Shown here: in pieces, positions 26,255-36,063 of the stretch
How positions within the stretch are numbered: the stretch's first letter is position 1
Layout of the letters: the number at the start of each line of letters is the position of its first letter
Assembly (NCBI RefSeq): GCF_000379765.1
Contig: NZ_KB903487.1
Location: forward strand, 248,001-312,000
Reading direction: 5' to 3'
From: Flexithrix dorotheae DSM 6795
Lineage (GTDB): Bacteria > Bacteroidota > Bacteroidia > Cytophagales > Flammeovirgaceae
Length of the DNA stretch: 64,000 nucleotides
The notes under the pieces: generated by a model
What the model saw: only the letters and a program-made list of their open reading frames with translations
Told to the model about the DNA's origin: nothing
The model's database searches: none
Position numbers and translations under genes: made by a program

Positions 26255-27088
26255 TTACAATTTACTCCCACAAAATTTACAAAATTCAGCATCTATATCG
26301 TGGCCCTCTCTGGCGCAATGATGACAAACCTGAGTGGTGATTTCTTTCTTGTGAGATTTTACTAATTCTGAAGAAACAATGCCAGTTGGTACAGCAATAA
26401 TTCCATATCCCATGATCATGATAATGGTAGCAAGGGTTTGCCCAATCACCGTTTGGGGGGCAATATCCCCATAGCCAACGGTAGTAAGTGTAACAACTGC
26501 CCAATAAATGCCTTTAGGAATACTGGTGAAGCCATTCTCCCTGCCTTCAATGAGGTACATCAGGGAACCCATCAATACCGAAAGGCTAATTACTACGATT
26601 AAAAATACCGAGATTTTTGCCCAACTTGCCCGAAGCGCCATGCCCAGTTGCTTGGCTTCTCCCACATACCTCACCAGTTTGAAAATTCTAAAAACCCGGA
26701 TTAACCTGAAAATTCTTAGCACTAAAAGTGTATGTGCTCCGGCAAAGAAAATACCCAGGTAAGTAGGAATTATGGAGAGTATATCAATTAAACCGAAAAA
26801 GCTAAAAATGTATTTGGAGGGCCTGACTACCGACAATACCCTGGCCAAATATTCAGCGGTAAACATAATTGTGAAGGTCCACTCCGCAATTTTTAAAATA
26901 TGACCATATTTTGCTCTTATTTCTACTACACTTTCCAGGCACACAATTAAAACACTTAGCAAAATTCCAATCAGAAGGACAACATCAAAGGTTTTTCCCC
27001 AGAAGGTATCTGCTTCAAAAATAATTTCATGGATTTTTAATCTCCATCCACTTAATTTTTGATTATTATTGTCCTTAGAATCAGTCAT
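26255..27088 (-). CDS. Voltage-gated-type potassium channel with C-terminal zinc ribbon
   Basis: This 277-residue protein has six membrane segments with an arginine-rich S4 (LRIFRLIRVFRIFKLVR, about 124-140), a pore with the selectivity filter TVGYGD (203-208), and a C-terminal double CxxC zinc ribbon (CHHCAREGHDIDAEFCKFCG). It matches Kv-like bacterial ion transporters. The zinc ribbon extension is unusual and could regulate gating or partner binding. The protein is expected to sit in the inner membrane as a tetramer conducting potassium. Confidence 0.9.
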   Translation of the reverse strand: MTDSKDNNNQKLSGWRLKIHEIIFEADTFWGKTFDVVLLIGILLSVLIVCLESVVEIRAKYGHILKIAEWTFTIMFTAEYLARVLSVVRPSKYIFSFFGLIDILSIIPTYLGIFFAGAHTLLVLRIFRLIRVFRIFKLVRYVGEAKQLGMALRASWAKISVFLIVVISLSVLMGSLMYLIEGRENGFTSIPKGIYWAVVTLTTVGYGDIAPQTVIGQTLATIIMIMGYGIIAVPTGIVSSELVKSHKKEITTQVCHHCAREGHDIDAEFCKFCGSKL

Positions 27089-27187
27089 AAAATAGAGAAT
27101 AAATTTGGTAATTATAACTAAGCTACAGCTTCTCGGGAAAATAAAAACTGATGCATAAAATTCCTTTTTTTAATTTGAATTTACAAA

Positions 27188-29455
27188 ATGGGTATTAAAA
27201 CCATAAATTTTTTCCTTTTTCTATTTTCATTTCATTTTCTTTTTGCCCAAAAAAATATCCCTGTTGGCTCCTGGAGGACTCACCTTACCTATCATAATGC
27301 TGAAGCCATGACAGTGGCCGATGGTAAAGTTTACTGTTCGTCAGAAAATGGATTGTTTTATTTCGACCAGCAGGATAAAAGTTTAAATGTTTTGTCCAAA
27401 GTAAATGACCTTAGTGATGTGGGAATTACAAGTCTGAATTATTCTTCCATTTATAAAACCCTTGTAATTGGTTACTACAATGGAAATATTGATTTAATAA
27501 ATGAGGATGGTATTGTAAATATCAGATCGATTCTAAATGCAGAGTTTGAGGAGAAAAGGATTAATCATATCTCTTTTTTCAAAAATTTTGCTTTCCTCTC
27601 GACCAGTTTTGGCGTGGTACAACTCGATATTATTAAATATGAAATAAAGGAATCGTATACACAGATAGGGAATAATGCTGCACAAATTGAAGTTTTTGCC
27701 AGTGCAAACACAGCGGACAGTTTGTATTTGGCTTCGGAACAGGGGCTTATGACCGCCTCACTGGCCGATGATGTCAATCGAATAGATTTTAACAATTGGA
27801 GAACTATAAATACGGCCCAAACCAGTGGTATTTATAATGTGGCTGCACTGAACAAAACAGTCTTTTTTACCATTGAAAATGATGGGCTTTACCATTATCA
27901 GAAAGATGATTGGCAAAAATTACCCATTGCTGAAAATGAAGTTTACCATAATTTGAATCAGGCTGAAAATCAGGTTTTACTTAGTACAACCAATGAGATT
28001 TTCGGAATCAATTCGGATTTTTCTATTCAGTCATTTCCCGAGGCTGAAATTAACAGTCCAAAAGAGGCAGGTTATGATTTATCCGGAACTTTATGGTTTG
28101 CCGATCAGACTAAAGGATTAGTGGCTTTTGATGGAAATAACACTCAAAATTATATTCCCGAAGGCACTTTTGATCCCAGTAATTTTTCAATTTCCTTTTT
28201 TCAGAATAAGATACTGGTTACTTCCGGAGGATACGATAATAATTATACCGCAAATGGAAACTACAGTGGGTTTTATGTTTTTGAGGATGGAAAATGGACC
28301 AATTATACTTCCCTGGAAAATAATGAGCTCGAACTGACCAGAATACCTGACCTGCCAGATTTAAATTCATTTTCTTATAATGAAATCAATAATACAGGTT
28401 ATCTGAGTTCATTTGGTAAAGGATTATTGCAGTGGAATCTTACTGAAAATGATTTTAGCCCGGTTTTGAATGCTCCGTTTCGTCCCTCTACTTCCGGAGA
28501 TACTTTAATCACCGGGGTTTTTACAGATTTCAATGGAACGGTTTGGGTGGCAAATCATGGAGTTGAAATAGGAAATCCATCTATCCACAGCTTAAATCTT
28601 GAGGGGGAATGGCAATCTTATTATTTTGCGGAACAGGCTACCAGGTTTCCGCTATCTATTTTAGAGGATGATTTTGCAAGTAAATGGGTTAGACTAAGTC
28701 CGGATTTGGGAGGAGGAATTCTGGTATTTAATGACAACGGAGAATCCAGGTATTTAACGGATCAGTTTGGACAGGGAGAATTGCCCAACAAAAATATAAA
28801 TGCCATGGAGAAAGATTTAAATGGCAGTATTTGGGTGGGTACGGATGAAGGCGTGGCAGAATTTTTCAGCCCCGGTTCGGCATTTACAGAAGAAGGAGCA
28901 AATGCAGTTACGCCAAGGTTTGAGGGTCGCCCCTTACTAAGCAGTGAAAAAATTACGGCTTTAGCCGTGGATGGAGGGAACAGAAAATGGATTGGGACTA
29001 ACAATGGAATATGGCTTTTTAGCAGTGATGGATCAGAATTAATTTCCTTTTTTGATCAGGATAACAGCCCTTTGCTCTCCAATGAAATTATTGATATAGG
29101 AATTCATCCAGTTACAGGGGAAGTTTTTATAGGGACCAGCCTCGGTTTAATTTCCTATAGAGGAACAGCTACCACGGGTGAACAGGATTATTCGAATGTA
29201 AAGATTTTTCCGAATCCGGTTAGGCCAAATTACAATGGTTTGGTCAGTATTTCCGGCCTGACTCCCAACTCCTCTGTAAAAATCACAGATATTACTGGAA
29301 AATTAATTTGGGATACCCAGGCCAATGGAGGCACAGCTACCTGGAATGTTGCCAATTATAATGGAGAACATGCTAAAACCGGAGTTTATTTAGTTTATAG
29401 TGCCTCAGTTGATGGAGAAGATGCTTTTGTGGGGAAAATTGCGGTAATTGAATAA
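27188..29455 (+). CDS. porZ: PorZ-like two-component-regulator-propeller protein with T9SS sorting domain
   Basis: The 755-residue protein has a signal peptide (about residues 1-20, LFAQ), two propeller-like domains built from repeats such as WVGTDEGVAEFFSPGS and KWIGTNNGIWLFSSDG, and a C-terminal sorting domain (IFPNPV at about 675; the end is GVYLVYSASVDGEDAFVGKI). This is the PorZ layout: a surface component of the attachment complex of the type IX secretion system. The N-terminal IPVGSWRTHLTYHNA segment is typical. It stands apart from other secretion genes, as is usual for porZ. Confidence 0.9.
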   Translation: MGIKTINFFLFLFSFHFLFAQKNIPVGSWRTHLTYHNAEAMTVADGKVYCSSENGLFYFDQQDKSLNVLSKVNDLSDVGITSLNYSSIYKTLVIGYYNGNIDLINEDGIVNIRSILNAEFEEKRINHISFFKNFAFLSTSFGVVQLDIIKYEIKESYTQIGNNAAQIEVFASANTADSLYLASEQGLMTASLADDVNRIDFNNWRTINTAQTSGIYNVAALNKTVFFTIENDGLYHYQKDDWQKLPIAENEVYHNLNQAENQVLLSTTNEIFGINSDFSIQSFPEAEINSPKEAGYDLSGTLWFADQTKGLVAFDGNNTQNYIPEGTFDPSNFSISFFQNKILVTSGGYDNNYTANGNYSGFYVFEDGKWTNYTSLENNELELTRIPDLPDLNSFSYNEINNTGYLSSFGKGLLQWNLTENDFSPVLNAPFRPSTSGDTLITGVFTDFNGTVWVANHGVEIGNPSIHSLNLEGEWQSYYFAEQATRFPLSILEDDFASKWVRLSPDLGGGILVFNDNGESRYLTDQFGQGELPNKNINAMEKDLNGSIWVGTDEGVAEFFSPGSAFTEEGANAVTPRFEGRPLLSSEKITALAVDGGNRKWIGTNNGIWLFSSDGSELISFFDQDNSPLLSNEIIDIGIHPVTGEVFIGTSLGLISYRGTATTGEQDYSNVKIFPNPVRPNYNGLVSISGLTPNSSVKITDITGKLIWDTQANGGTATWNVANYNGEHAKTGVYLVYSASVDGEDAFVGKIAVIE

Positions 29456-29694
29456 GCCATCTATTTATCTTTTCTGAAAATTAAGTGCTTTTCATTTTGA
29501 TTTTGGGAATTGATTCGCTTATTTCAAATCTCTCACCTTGTTTTTTTACTCCTTGATACTACATTTGAAGAATTAATCTGGGAAATGTGAATTGATTGTG
29601 CATATATTTTAAGGTGTATTGGAATCAATTTTTCAGACTTTTTCCAACAACCAATTTAATATACAACTAGTAAAAATTTAATAACGCTAAAAGA

Positions 29695-30756
29695 ATGGAC
29701 GGCAACGCAATTGTATTAACCAGTGGGTTACTAGATACAAAAAACGCAAAAACAGCACATGGCTTAATCAGAGGAACTGAACGATATAATATTGTAGGTA
29801 TTATAGATGATAAATTTGAAGGGCAGGATGCAGGTGAGGTGTTGGATGGAAAAAAAAGAAATATTCCTATCTATAAAAGTGTAGAGGCTTTTCATAGTGA
29901 ATCTCCAAAAAAAGCCGATTATTTAATCATTGGAATTGCTACAAAAGGAGGGTACCTACCTTCAGAAATGGTTGATTATATCAAATCGGCTATCAAAATT
30001 GGCTGTTCCATAGTGAGTGGACTCCATGAGTTTTTAGAGGATAAACCTGAAATTGTGGAATTGGCAAAGGTGAATAAAGTTGACCTGATAGATGTAAGGA
30101 AGCCAAAACCAAGTAAAGAATTACATTTTTGGAATGGCTCCATAAGCAAAGTGACCACACCAATTGTGGCTGTAATAGGTACAGATTGCAATATGGGCAA
30201 AAGAACCACCTCCCGGTTTTTAATGGAAGCGATGCGGGAGAAAGGGTATAATGCTCATATGATCTACACCGGTCAGACCGGCTGGATGCAGGGTGGAAAA
30301 TATGGTTTTATTTTCGATTCTACACTTAATGATTTTATTTCTGGAGAAGTAGAGCACGCCATTGTTTCCTGTTTTGAAAATGAAAATCCGGATATCATCT
30401 TTTTGGAAGGACAATCTGCCTTAAGAAATCCGAACGGGCCATGTGGAGCAGAGTTCCTGATTTCCGGTAATGCAGAATATACCATTTTGCAACACGACCC
30501 TGTAAGAAAATATTTTCAGGGGTGTGAAGGATATAAAGTTACCATTCCTACCCTACAGGAGGAAATAGATTTAATAAAGATTTACAGATCAGAAACCATT
30601 GGAGTAACCCTAAATACCAAAGAAGTAAATGAGGAACAAGCCAGGGCTTTTCAGGTAGAAAATGAAAAAGCACTCAATATTCCTGTTGTTGCTCCCCTTT
30701 TCGATGGAGTGGATAGAATTGTAGAAGCTATAGAAAAGAAAATCTTAAAGAAATAA
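29695..30756 (+). CDS. DUF1611 family P-loop protein (DgcN-like)
   Basis: This 353-residue protein has an N-terminal Rossmann-like domain (residues 1-140) and a C-terminal P-loop domain with VIGTDCNMGKRTTSRFL near residue 162, then TGQTGWMQGGKYG and FLEGQSALRNPNGPCGAEF. These are DUF1611 marks. Some relatives (DgcN) act with a dipeptide epimerase-like enzyme in D-glutamate metabolism. No epimerase is adjacent here; instead the gene is 34 bases upstream of an amino-acid symporter, so a role in amino-acid or peptide-derived substrate use is plausible but inferred. Confidence 0.82.
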   Translation: MDGNAIVLTSGLLDTKNAKTAHGLIRGTERYNIVGIIDDKFEGQDAGEVLDGKKRNIPIYKSVEAFHSESPKKADYLIIGIATKGGYLPSEMVDYIKSAIKIGCSIVSGLHEFLEDKPEIVELAKVNKVDLIDVRKPKPSKELHFWNGSISKVTTPIVAVIGTDCNMGKRTTSRFLMEAMREKGYNAHMIYTGQTGWMQGGKYGFIFDSTLNDFISGEVEHAIVSCFENENPDIIFLEGQSALRNPNGPCGAEFLISGNAEYTILQHDPVRKYFQGCEGYKVTIPTLQEEIDLIKIYRSETIGVTLNTKEVNEEQARAFQVENEKALNIPVVAPLFDGVDRIVEAIEKKILKK

Positions 30757-30790
30757 AAACAGACACAGCGTTCATTAAACCACATTAAGT

Positions 30791-32200
30791 TTGCAGCAAA
30801 TTGAAGAATTTTTACAGGCCTTTAGTAATCTGGCCTGGGGTCCACCTTTGTTATTTTTATTAGTTGGTGGAGGAATTTATTTTACCTTATACTCCAGGTT
30901 TCTACCATTCAAATATTTAGGACATGCCATTAATGTTTTAAGGGGAAAATATGATGATCCTGATGATCCGGGAGATATCAATCATTATGAAGCCCTGGCA
31001 AGTGCAATTGCTGCAACTGTGGGAATGGGAAATATCAGTGGAGTAGCAGTTGCCATTACTCTTGGTGGTCCTGGTGCACTATTTTGGATGTGGATGAGTG
31101 CTCTTTTAGGAATTACCACAAAATTTTTCACCTGTACGCTTGCAATTATGTATAGGGGAAGAGATTCTGCAGGCCACATACAGGGAGGACCGATGTATGT
31201 GATTATGGAAGGGCTTGGGAAAAAATGGAAACCCCTTGCGGTATTATTTTCTATTGCCGGGCTTTTTGGATGTTTACCTGTATTTCAGGCTAACCAGCTT
31301 ACTCAGGTAGTAAGGGATGTAATTTTAATTCCAAACAGCTGGTTGCTCGAAACTCCGGAATTTATGGAGTTTATCGGGCCATTTGCCTTGTCAGATTTTA
31401 TTTCAGGGGTAATTATTGTCCTTATTGTATCCCTGGTTATATTCGGTGGAATCCACAGAATTGCTTCGGTAGCAGGTAAGATGGTGCCGTTCATGGTAGT
31501 AACTTATGTGGTAGTTGTATTATATATTCTTTTGGCAAACTACGCCATGATTCCCCAAAGCTTTGCACTGATTTTTTCAGATGCTTTCACAGGTAATGCG
31601 GTAGTTGGAGGGGTAGTTGGAGAAGTGATCAGGCAGGGAGTAAGAAGAGCCGCATTTTCAAATGAGGCTGGAATAGGAACTGCTCCAATGATGCATGGTG
31701 CCGCAAAAACCAACGAACCTATACGGGAAGGACTTGTGGCGATGTTAGGGCCGGCAATTGATACGCTATTAGTTTGTACGATGACAGCGCTAGCCATTAT
31801 AGTGACTGGCGTGTGGGAAACCGGAGATGCAAATGGGGTTACTTTAACAGCTAATGCTTTTAATAAAGTGATGCCTCAGACAGGATCTTTTCTATTGGTA
31901 GGGTGTGTACTGATTTTTGCTTTTTCTACCTTGTTTTCCTTTTCTTATTACGGTACAAAATGTACTTCCTTCCTTTTTGGAGCCGAGTACAAACATTATT
32001 ACCAATACTTTTATGTGGCCACCATTATTTGGGGAGCGGTTTCACCAATTAGTTCTGTAATTAATCTTATCGATGGAATGTATGCCTTGATGGCTATTCC
32101 AACTATGATATCGGCATTACTTTTATCTCCGAAGGTGAAAGAGGCAGCCAAAGTTTATTTTACAAAAATGAAAGTAGAGCTACAAAAAAAGGAGGCTTAA
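30791..32200 (+). CDS. Alanine/glycine:cation symporter AgcS family
   Basis: This 469-residue protein with about eleven membrane segments carries AgcS signatures: ALASAIAATVGMGNISGVA (about residues 68-86), GGPGALFWMWMSALLG, RRAAFSNEAGIGTAPMMHG (about 288-306) and SLFSFSYYGTKC. It takes up alanine, glycine or related amino acids with sodium or protons. The only possible start is TTG at 30791; a stop lies at 30776 in the same frame and no ATG follows until far into the protein. It is probably co-transcribed with the DUF1611 gene. The terminator stem overlaps its stop codon. Confidence 0.9.
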   Translation: MQQIEEFLQAFSNLAWGPPLLFLLVGGGIYFTLYSRFLPFKYLGHAINVLRGKYDDPDDPGDINHYEALASAIAATVGMGNISGVAVAITLGGPGALFWMWMSALLGITTKFFTCTLAIMYRGRDSAGHIQGGPMYVIMEGLGKKWKPLAVLFSIAGLFGCLPVFQANQLTQVVRDVILIPNSWLLETPEFMEFIGPFALSDFISGVIIVLIVSLVIFGGIHRIASVAGKMVPFMVVTYVVVVLYILLANYAMIPQSFALIFSDAFTGNAVVGGVVGEVIRQGVRRAAFSNEAGIGTAPMMHGAAKTNEPIREGLVAMLGPAIDTLLVCTMTALAIIVTGVWETGDANGVTLTANAFNKVMPQTGSFLLVGCVLIFAFSTLFSFSYYGTKCTSFLFGAEYKHYYQYFYVATIIWGAVSPISSVINLIDGMYALMAIPTMISALLLSPKVKEAAKVYFTKMKVELQKKEA

Positions 32201-32215
32201 TCAGGCCTCCTTTTT
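32186..32215. terminator. Bidirectional terminator overlapping the symporter stop codon
   Basis: AAAAAGGAGGC pairs with GCCTCCTTTTT around a loop holding the symporter stop codon (32198-32200). T-tracts occur on both strands, so it also terminates the opposing lipoprotein gene. Confidence 0.8.
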
Positions 32216-32235
32216 GAATATAAAACTAATTTCTT

Positions 32236-33126
32236 TTAGTCTACCATTACTACTAAATATTTCGAAGAGTTCCAGAATTTTTCTGGGCTAAGTATTACAA
32301 GTTTTGATACTTCTTTATCTTCTCCTTCGATTTTATAGCTATCTGCAGGGTGGTTGGTTACCAATTCTGCTTTTTTTCCATTCAAAGGAATTTCTTTGAT
32401 TTGGGTAATGTCAATTTGCTCAAAGTTGCTGGTGTTTAAATTGGCATTCAATTGTTTTGAAGCGCCCAATCCAATAATTCCACCTTCTTTTGTAATGATT
32501 TCCTGAGCCACTAATTCTTTAGCATTTCCAGTTTTGTAGTAAGCAGTATTAATTACTGCAGTTTGTGCTTCAATTACCTGGTTTTTCTCCTCTATGGCCT
32601 CATCTTTCAATATGTTTTCATCATTCAGGGAAGCAAGGTTTTGGTTCAATTCTTCCACGGTGATATTCATATTTGCCAATTCATCTCTTAAGGTGTTTAT
32701 CTCATTATCTTTTGCATCAATTTGAGCCATGAAATCTTCCTTTAAAGTTTCCATACTCTTTTTAATTTTGGCATTTGAAGACCAGGCCCATTTCAATTTT
32801 TTATCTAAATCATCAATTTTGGCTCTGTTTTGATCCATCAAATCATTGATGATGGTAAGATCTTCTTTAATTCTCTCTCTTGAATCAGCTGATTTGTTTT
32901 CAGAATTTAATTCAATACTCGATTCTTTTTCTCTGATTTCCGCCAGGTTCTGGCTGATTTCATTAAAAGTTTCCATAAAACCTGTGATGGATGAATCCTG
33001 GTCGTGATTTGCAGCTTGTAATTCTTTATTAATTTCTTTTAATGAAGCTACTTCCTGCTCGAGTTCTTTATTCTTGCATGAAGAAAAACCAACTACTACT
33101 GCTGCGATTAAAATAAAATTTTTCAT
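32236..33126 (-). CDS. Coiled-coil lipoprotein
   Basis: Starting at ATG 33126 the protein has 296 residues, with a lipoprotein signal (MKNFILIAAVVVGFSSC, cysteine at residue 17). The next ~170 residues are a long coiled coil rich in Glu, Lys, Asn and Leu with alanine-heptads. The C-terminal part is a small globular domain (GNAKELVAQEIITKEGGIIGLGASKQLN and beyond). The membrane-anchored coil could be a spacer to peptidoglycan or a protein partner, but I recognise no family. A 14-residue upstream extension (33168) is not used. Confidence 0.8.
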   Translation of the reverse strand: MKNFILIAAVVVGFSSCKNKELEQEVASLKEINKELQAANHDQDSSITGFMETFNEISQNLAEIREKESSIELNSENKSADSRERIKEDLTIINDLMDQNRAKIDDLDKKLKWAWSSNAKIKKSMETLKEDFMAQIDAKDNEINTLRDELANMNITVEELNQNLASLNDENILKDEAIEEKNQVIEAQTAVINTAYYKTGNAKELVAQEIITKEGGIIGLGASKQLNANLNTSNFEQIDITQIKEIPLNGKKAELVTNHPADSYKIEGEDKEVSKLVILSPEKFWNSSKYLVVMVD

Positions 33127-33473
33127 TATTTCTGTTTGATTTAATTTTCTGTTTTTTAGTAAATACAATGTGATTTACCATTATCGAAAAAAAATGCCAT
33201 ATCGAAACAGATAGCCTAAATTGATTTTAATTATCTGATAATCAAATTATTGTGAGTTTTTGTTGTTAAAAAATGATTTTTAGAATTAAATTGTTTTTGT
33301 TGAAATCAGATACAAGTTGTGGAATTTATCAACAGGAGGAGGTGGACAGCAATGGGAAAACAGCAGATTGGAAGATTCGGTTTAAATCAGAAAAAGGGAG
33401 AAATCTTCTGCAAGAGAATAGGAAAAACCGTTGGGAAGGAAAAATAAAAATTAGAATAAAGAGTAAAGACTCC

Positions 33474-33920
33474 CTATTCTAATATTAACTCTTGCTTTAA
33501 GGCATTGATTTTTAACGTTTCCTCTTCAGATTCACCATCAGAGGCTTCTGCAAAAAGGTAAAGAATTTCCAAAACATCTTCTTTTACCAGTGGGTTGGTT
33601 TCCAAATAAGCTCTCAAAGTATCCACAAATTTTGGTTCCCATTCATCCAGGTTGGAAATTAAAAAATTAAGTTCAGCAAAATACTGGCTTTCCAGGCTCT
33701 TTCTGGCTTCCTCTCCCAGATCATTTTTATAGGTATCCGCCATAAATTTGGCCAGGTATTTTACATATACCCATTCTTCCTCATCAATTATCCCATCGCT
33801 GGCTACAACTAAAAGAGAAGGGAAGAACATAACCAGGGTTCCAAACTGATCCCCATCTAACTGGCTTGATTTTACCCCTTGATATTTTTGGTGCAAATTT
33901 TCAAATTCTGGTGACTGCAT
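33474..33920 (-). CDS. TerB-like helical protein
   Basis: The 148-residue protein is all-helical with FGTLVMFFPSLLVVASDGIID followed by EEEWVYVKYLAKFMAD, resembling the metal-binding helix pairs of TerB-like proteins (ASDG-D-E pattern). The C-terminus (VKEDVLEILYLFAEASDGE) repeats the ASDGE pattern. Its role is unknown; TerB relatives are tied to stress and tellurite resistance. It faces pyrG, with 293 bases between the two starts. Confidence 0.65.
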   Translation of the reverse strand: MQSPEFENLHQKYQGVKSSQLDGDQFGTLVMFFPSLLVVASDGIIDEEEWVYVKYLAKFMADTYKNDLGEEARKSLESQYFAELNFLISNLDEWEPKFVDTLRAYLETNPLVKEDVLEILYLFAEASDGESEEETLKINALKQELILE

Positions 33921-34135
33921 GGCTAAAATTTTACTTTTTGGAATAGAACTATGTTAATCTGACAAACCAAATTTTTTGAGATTATGAAGATTTTGTATAA
34001 TAAGGCGTGTCATTTGAATTATTTGAATAAAAAATGGGCAATAAAAAATGAGTCAAAATCATACGATAGATGCTCTAAAGCCTATTTCAAGTAAGTAACG
34101 TGCCTCCTTTTAAAAAATTCTTTTGAAGAGTGGAA

Positions 34136-34165
34136 TTGAATAATTACTTATTTGCTATAATTTTG
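34136..34165 (+). promoter_or_regulatory. Predicted promoter for pyrG
   Basis: TTG at 34136-34138 and TAATTTTG at 34158-34165 are separated by 19 bases, matching the Bacteroidota promoter pattern. Transcription would start near 34172, 40 bases before the pyrG ATG. Confidence 0.55.
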
Positions 34166-34213
34166 CGGCTTATAAGTAGAAAATCAATCCATAGAAAATA
34201 TAAAAATTAGCTA

Positions 34214-35839
34214 ATGGCAGCTAAGTACATCTTCGTGACCGGGGGAGTAACTTCCTCATTAGGAAAAGGAATTATTGCTTCCTCATTAGGTAAACTCCTT
34301 CAGGCAAGAGGCTTTTCAGTAACCATTCAAAAATTTGATCCATATCTCAATATTGATCCAGGAACCATGAACCCCTATGAACACGGGGAGTGTTATGTAA
34401 CTGATGATGGAGCTGAAACAGATCTGGACCTTGGACATTACGAAAGATTTTTAAATTCCCCTACTTCTCAGGCTAATAATCTTACCACTGGGCAGATTTA
34501 TTATAATGTCATTAAAAAGGAAAGAGAGGGAGCTTATCTGGGGAAAACTGTTCAGGTAATTCCCCATATCACTGATGAAATAAAAAGCAATTTTTTCAGA
34601 CTAGGTGAAACTGGAAATTTTGATATTGTGATCACTGAAATTGGAGGATGTGTTGGTGATATTGAATCTTTGCCATTTATTGAAGCTGTACGTCAGGCAA
34701 AATGGGATTTGGGAGATCACAACTCTATTGTGATTCACCTTACGCTTGTCCCATACCTTAAATCTGCCGGAGAGCTTAAAACCAAGCCTACCCAGCACTC
34801 AGTAAAAATGTTATCAGAAGCGGGTGTTCAGCCCAATGTATTGGTTTGCAGAACTGAATATCCTTTACCTACAGATATCAGAAAAAAGATTGCTCTTTTC
34901 TGTAATGTAGATGTAAGTTCGGTAATCCAGTCCATTGATGCAGAATCTATTTATGATGTGCCTTTGCTCATGCGAAAAGAGCGGTTGGATGAGATCGTGT
35001 TGGAAAAATTGAAAATTGGAAAAACAAAGGATCCTAACCTTGAAACCTGGAAAGGGTTTTTGGGTAAGCTGAAAAATCCTACCAAAGAAGTTAATATAGG
35101 TATAGTTGGGAAATATGTGGAGCTACAGGATGCTTATAAATCTATTGCTGAAGCAATGGTGCATGCAGGAGCTGTAAACGAATGCAAGGTAAATGTGGAT
35201 TGGTTGCAATCTGAAAATGTGGCCGTAGATAATTTATCTGAAAAATTATCAGGATATGACGGGATTTTAGTTGCACCTGGATTTGGAGAAAGAGGAATTG
35301 AAGGAAAAATTGCAGCTACTTCTTATGCCAGAAATAATAAGATTCCATTTTTTGGGATTTGTCTGGGAATGCAATGTGCAGTGATTGGTTTCGCAAGAGA
35401 CGTGCTGAAACTGGAACAGGCTCATTCATCGGAAGTTTCCAGTGATACTCCTGATCCTGTGATTGATTTAATGGAAGATCAAAAGAACCTGAAACAAATG
35501 GGAGGAACAATGCGACTTGGTGCCTACATCTGTAAGTTGAAGAAAAACTCTCTGGCTAATCAGGTATATGGAAAAATGGAAATTAGCGAAAGGCACAGGC
35601 ACAGATATGAATTTAATAATAAATACCTGGAGCAATTTGAAAAAGCAGGCATGATTCCTTCAGGAATTAATCCTGATACCGGATTGGTGGAAATAATGGA
35701 AGTAAAAGATCATCCGTATTTTATCGGGTCTCAGTTTCACCCAGAGTTAAAAAGTACGGTGGAAAATCCACATCCTTTATTTGTATCATTTATTAATGCC
35801 GCTATTGATTTCAGAAAAGGTGGTGAAAGGACAAAATGA
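34214..35839 (+). CDS. pyrG: CTP synthase
   Basis: This 541-residue enzyme has the N-terminal synthetase domain ([46 protein letters not shown]) and the C-terminal glutamine amidotransferase domain with the catalytic cysteine in FFGICLGMQ (about residue 388) and the His/Glu pair in QFHPE. It makes CTP from UTP with ATP and glutamine in the cytoplasm. The length is normal. It is followed by yidC after 224 bases, which contain a small inverted repeat. Confidence 0.97.
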   Translation: MAAKYIFVTGGVTSSLGKGIIASSLGKLLQARGFSVTIQKFDPYLNIDPGTMNPYEHGECYVTDDGAETDLDLGHYERFLNSPTSQANNLTTGQIYYNVIKKEREGAYLGKTVQVIPHITDEIKSNFFRLGETGNFDIVITEIGGCVGDIESLPFIEAVRQAKWDLGDHNSIVIHLTLVPYLKSAGELKTKPTQHSVKMLSEAGVQPNVLVCRTEYPLPTDIRKKIALFCNVDVSSVIQSIDAESIYDVPLLMRKERLDEIVLEKLKIGKTKDPNLETWKGFLGKLKNPTKEVNIGIVGKYVELQDAYKSIAEAMVHAGAVNECKVNVDWLQSENVAVDNLSEKLSGYDGILVAPGFGERGIEGKIAATSYARNNKIPFFGICLGMQCAVIGFARDVLKLEQAHSSEVSSDTPDPVIDLMEDQKNLKQMGGTMRLGAYICKLKKNSLANQVYGKMEISERHRHRYEFNNKYLEQFEKAGMIPSGINPDTGLVEIMEVKDHPYFIGSQFHPELKSTVENPHPLFVSFINAAIDFRKGGERTK

Positions 35840-35873
35840 CGAAAAAATTGAATTCTCCGAAAACAATAGTTAA

Positions 35874-35891
35874 GTAAGTAGCAGTACTTAC
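35874..35891. repeat. Inverted repeat between pyrG and yidC
   Basis: GTAAGTA-N4-TACTTAC is a perfect 7-base inverted repeat with FNR/CRP-like spacing but a different half-site from the one at 4748. It may be a regulator site for yidC or a weak hairpin; there is no T-tract after it. Confidence 0.35.
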
Positions 35892-36063
35892 CGGTTTTCG
35901 AGAATTAAAAGGTAATTTTGTAAACTTAATTGGTATGGCAGTTTTGTGGGGCTGTAATTTTAATCAGGAAACTGATACCAATACCACACTAACTAAAAAA
36001 TTTCAAATTAATTGAAGTTAAAGTTTAAAGAATCCGGAAACGGTTTCTGCAAAAAAAATTAAA

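Noticed and set aside
33273-33482. 69-codon plus-strand ORF before the TerB-like gene
   Set aside because: Composition (many K, R, E, N from AT-rich DNA), no recognisable motif, and its end overlaps the convergent TerB-like gene; probably a chance frame.
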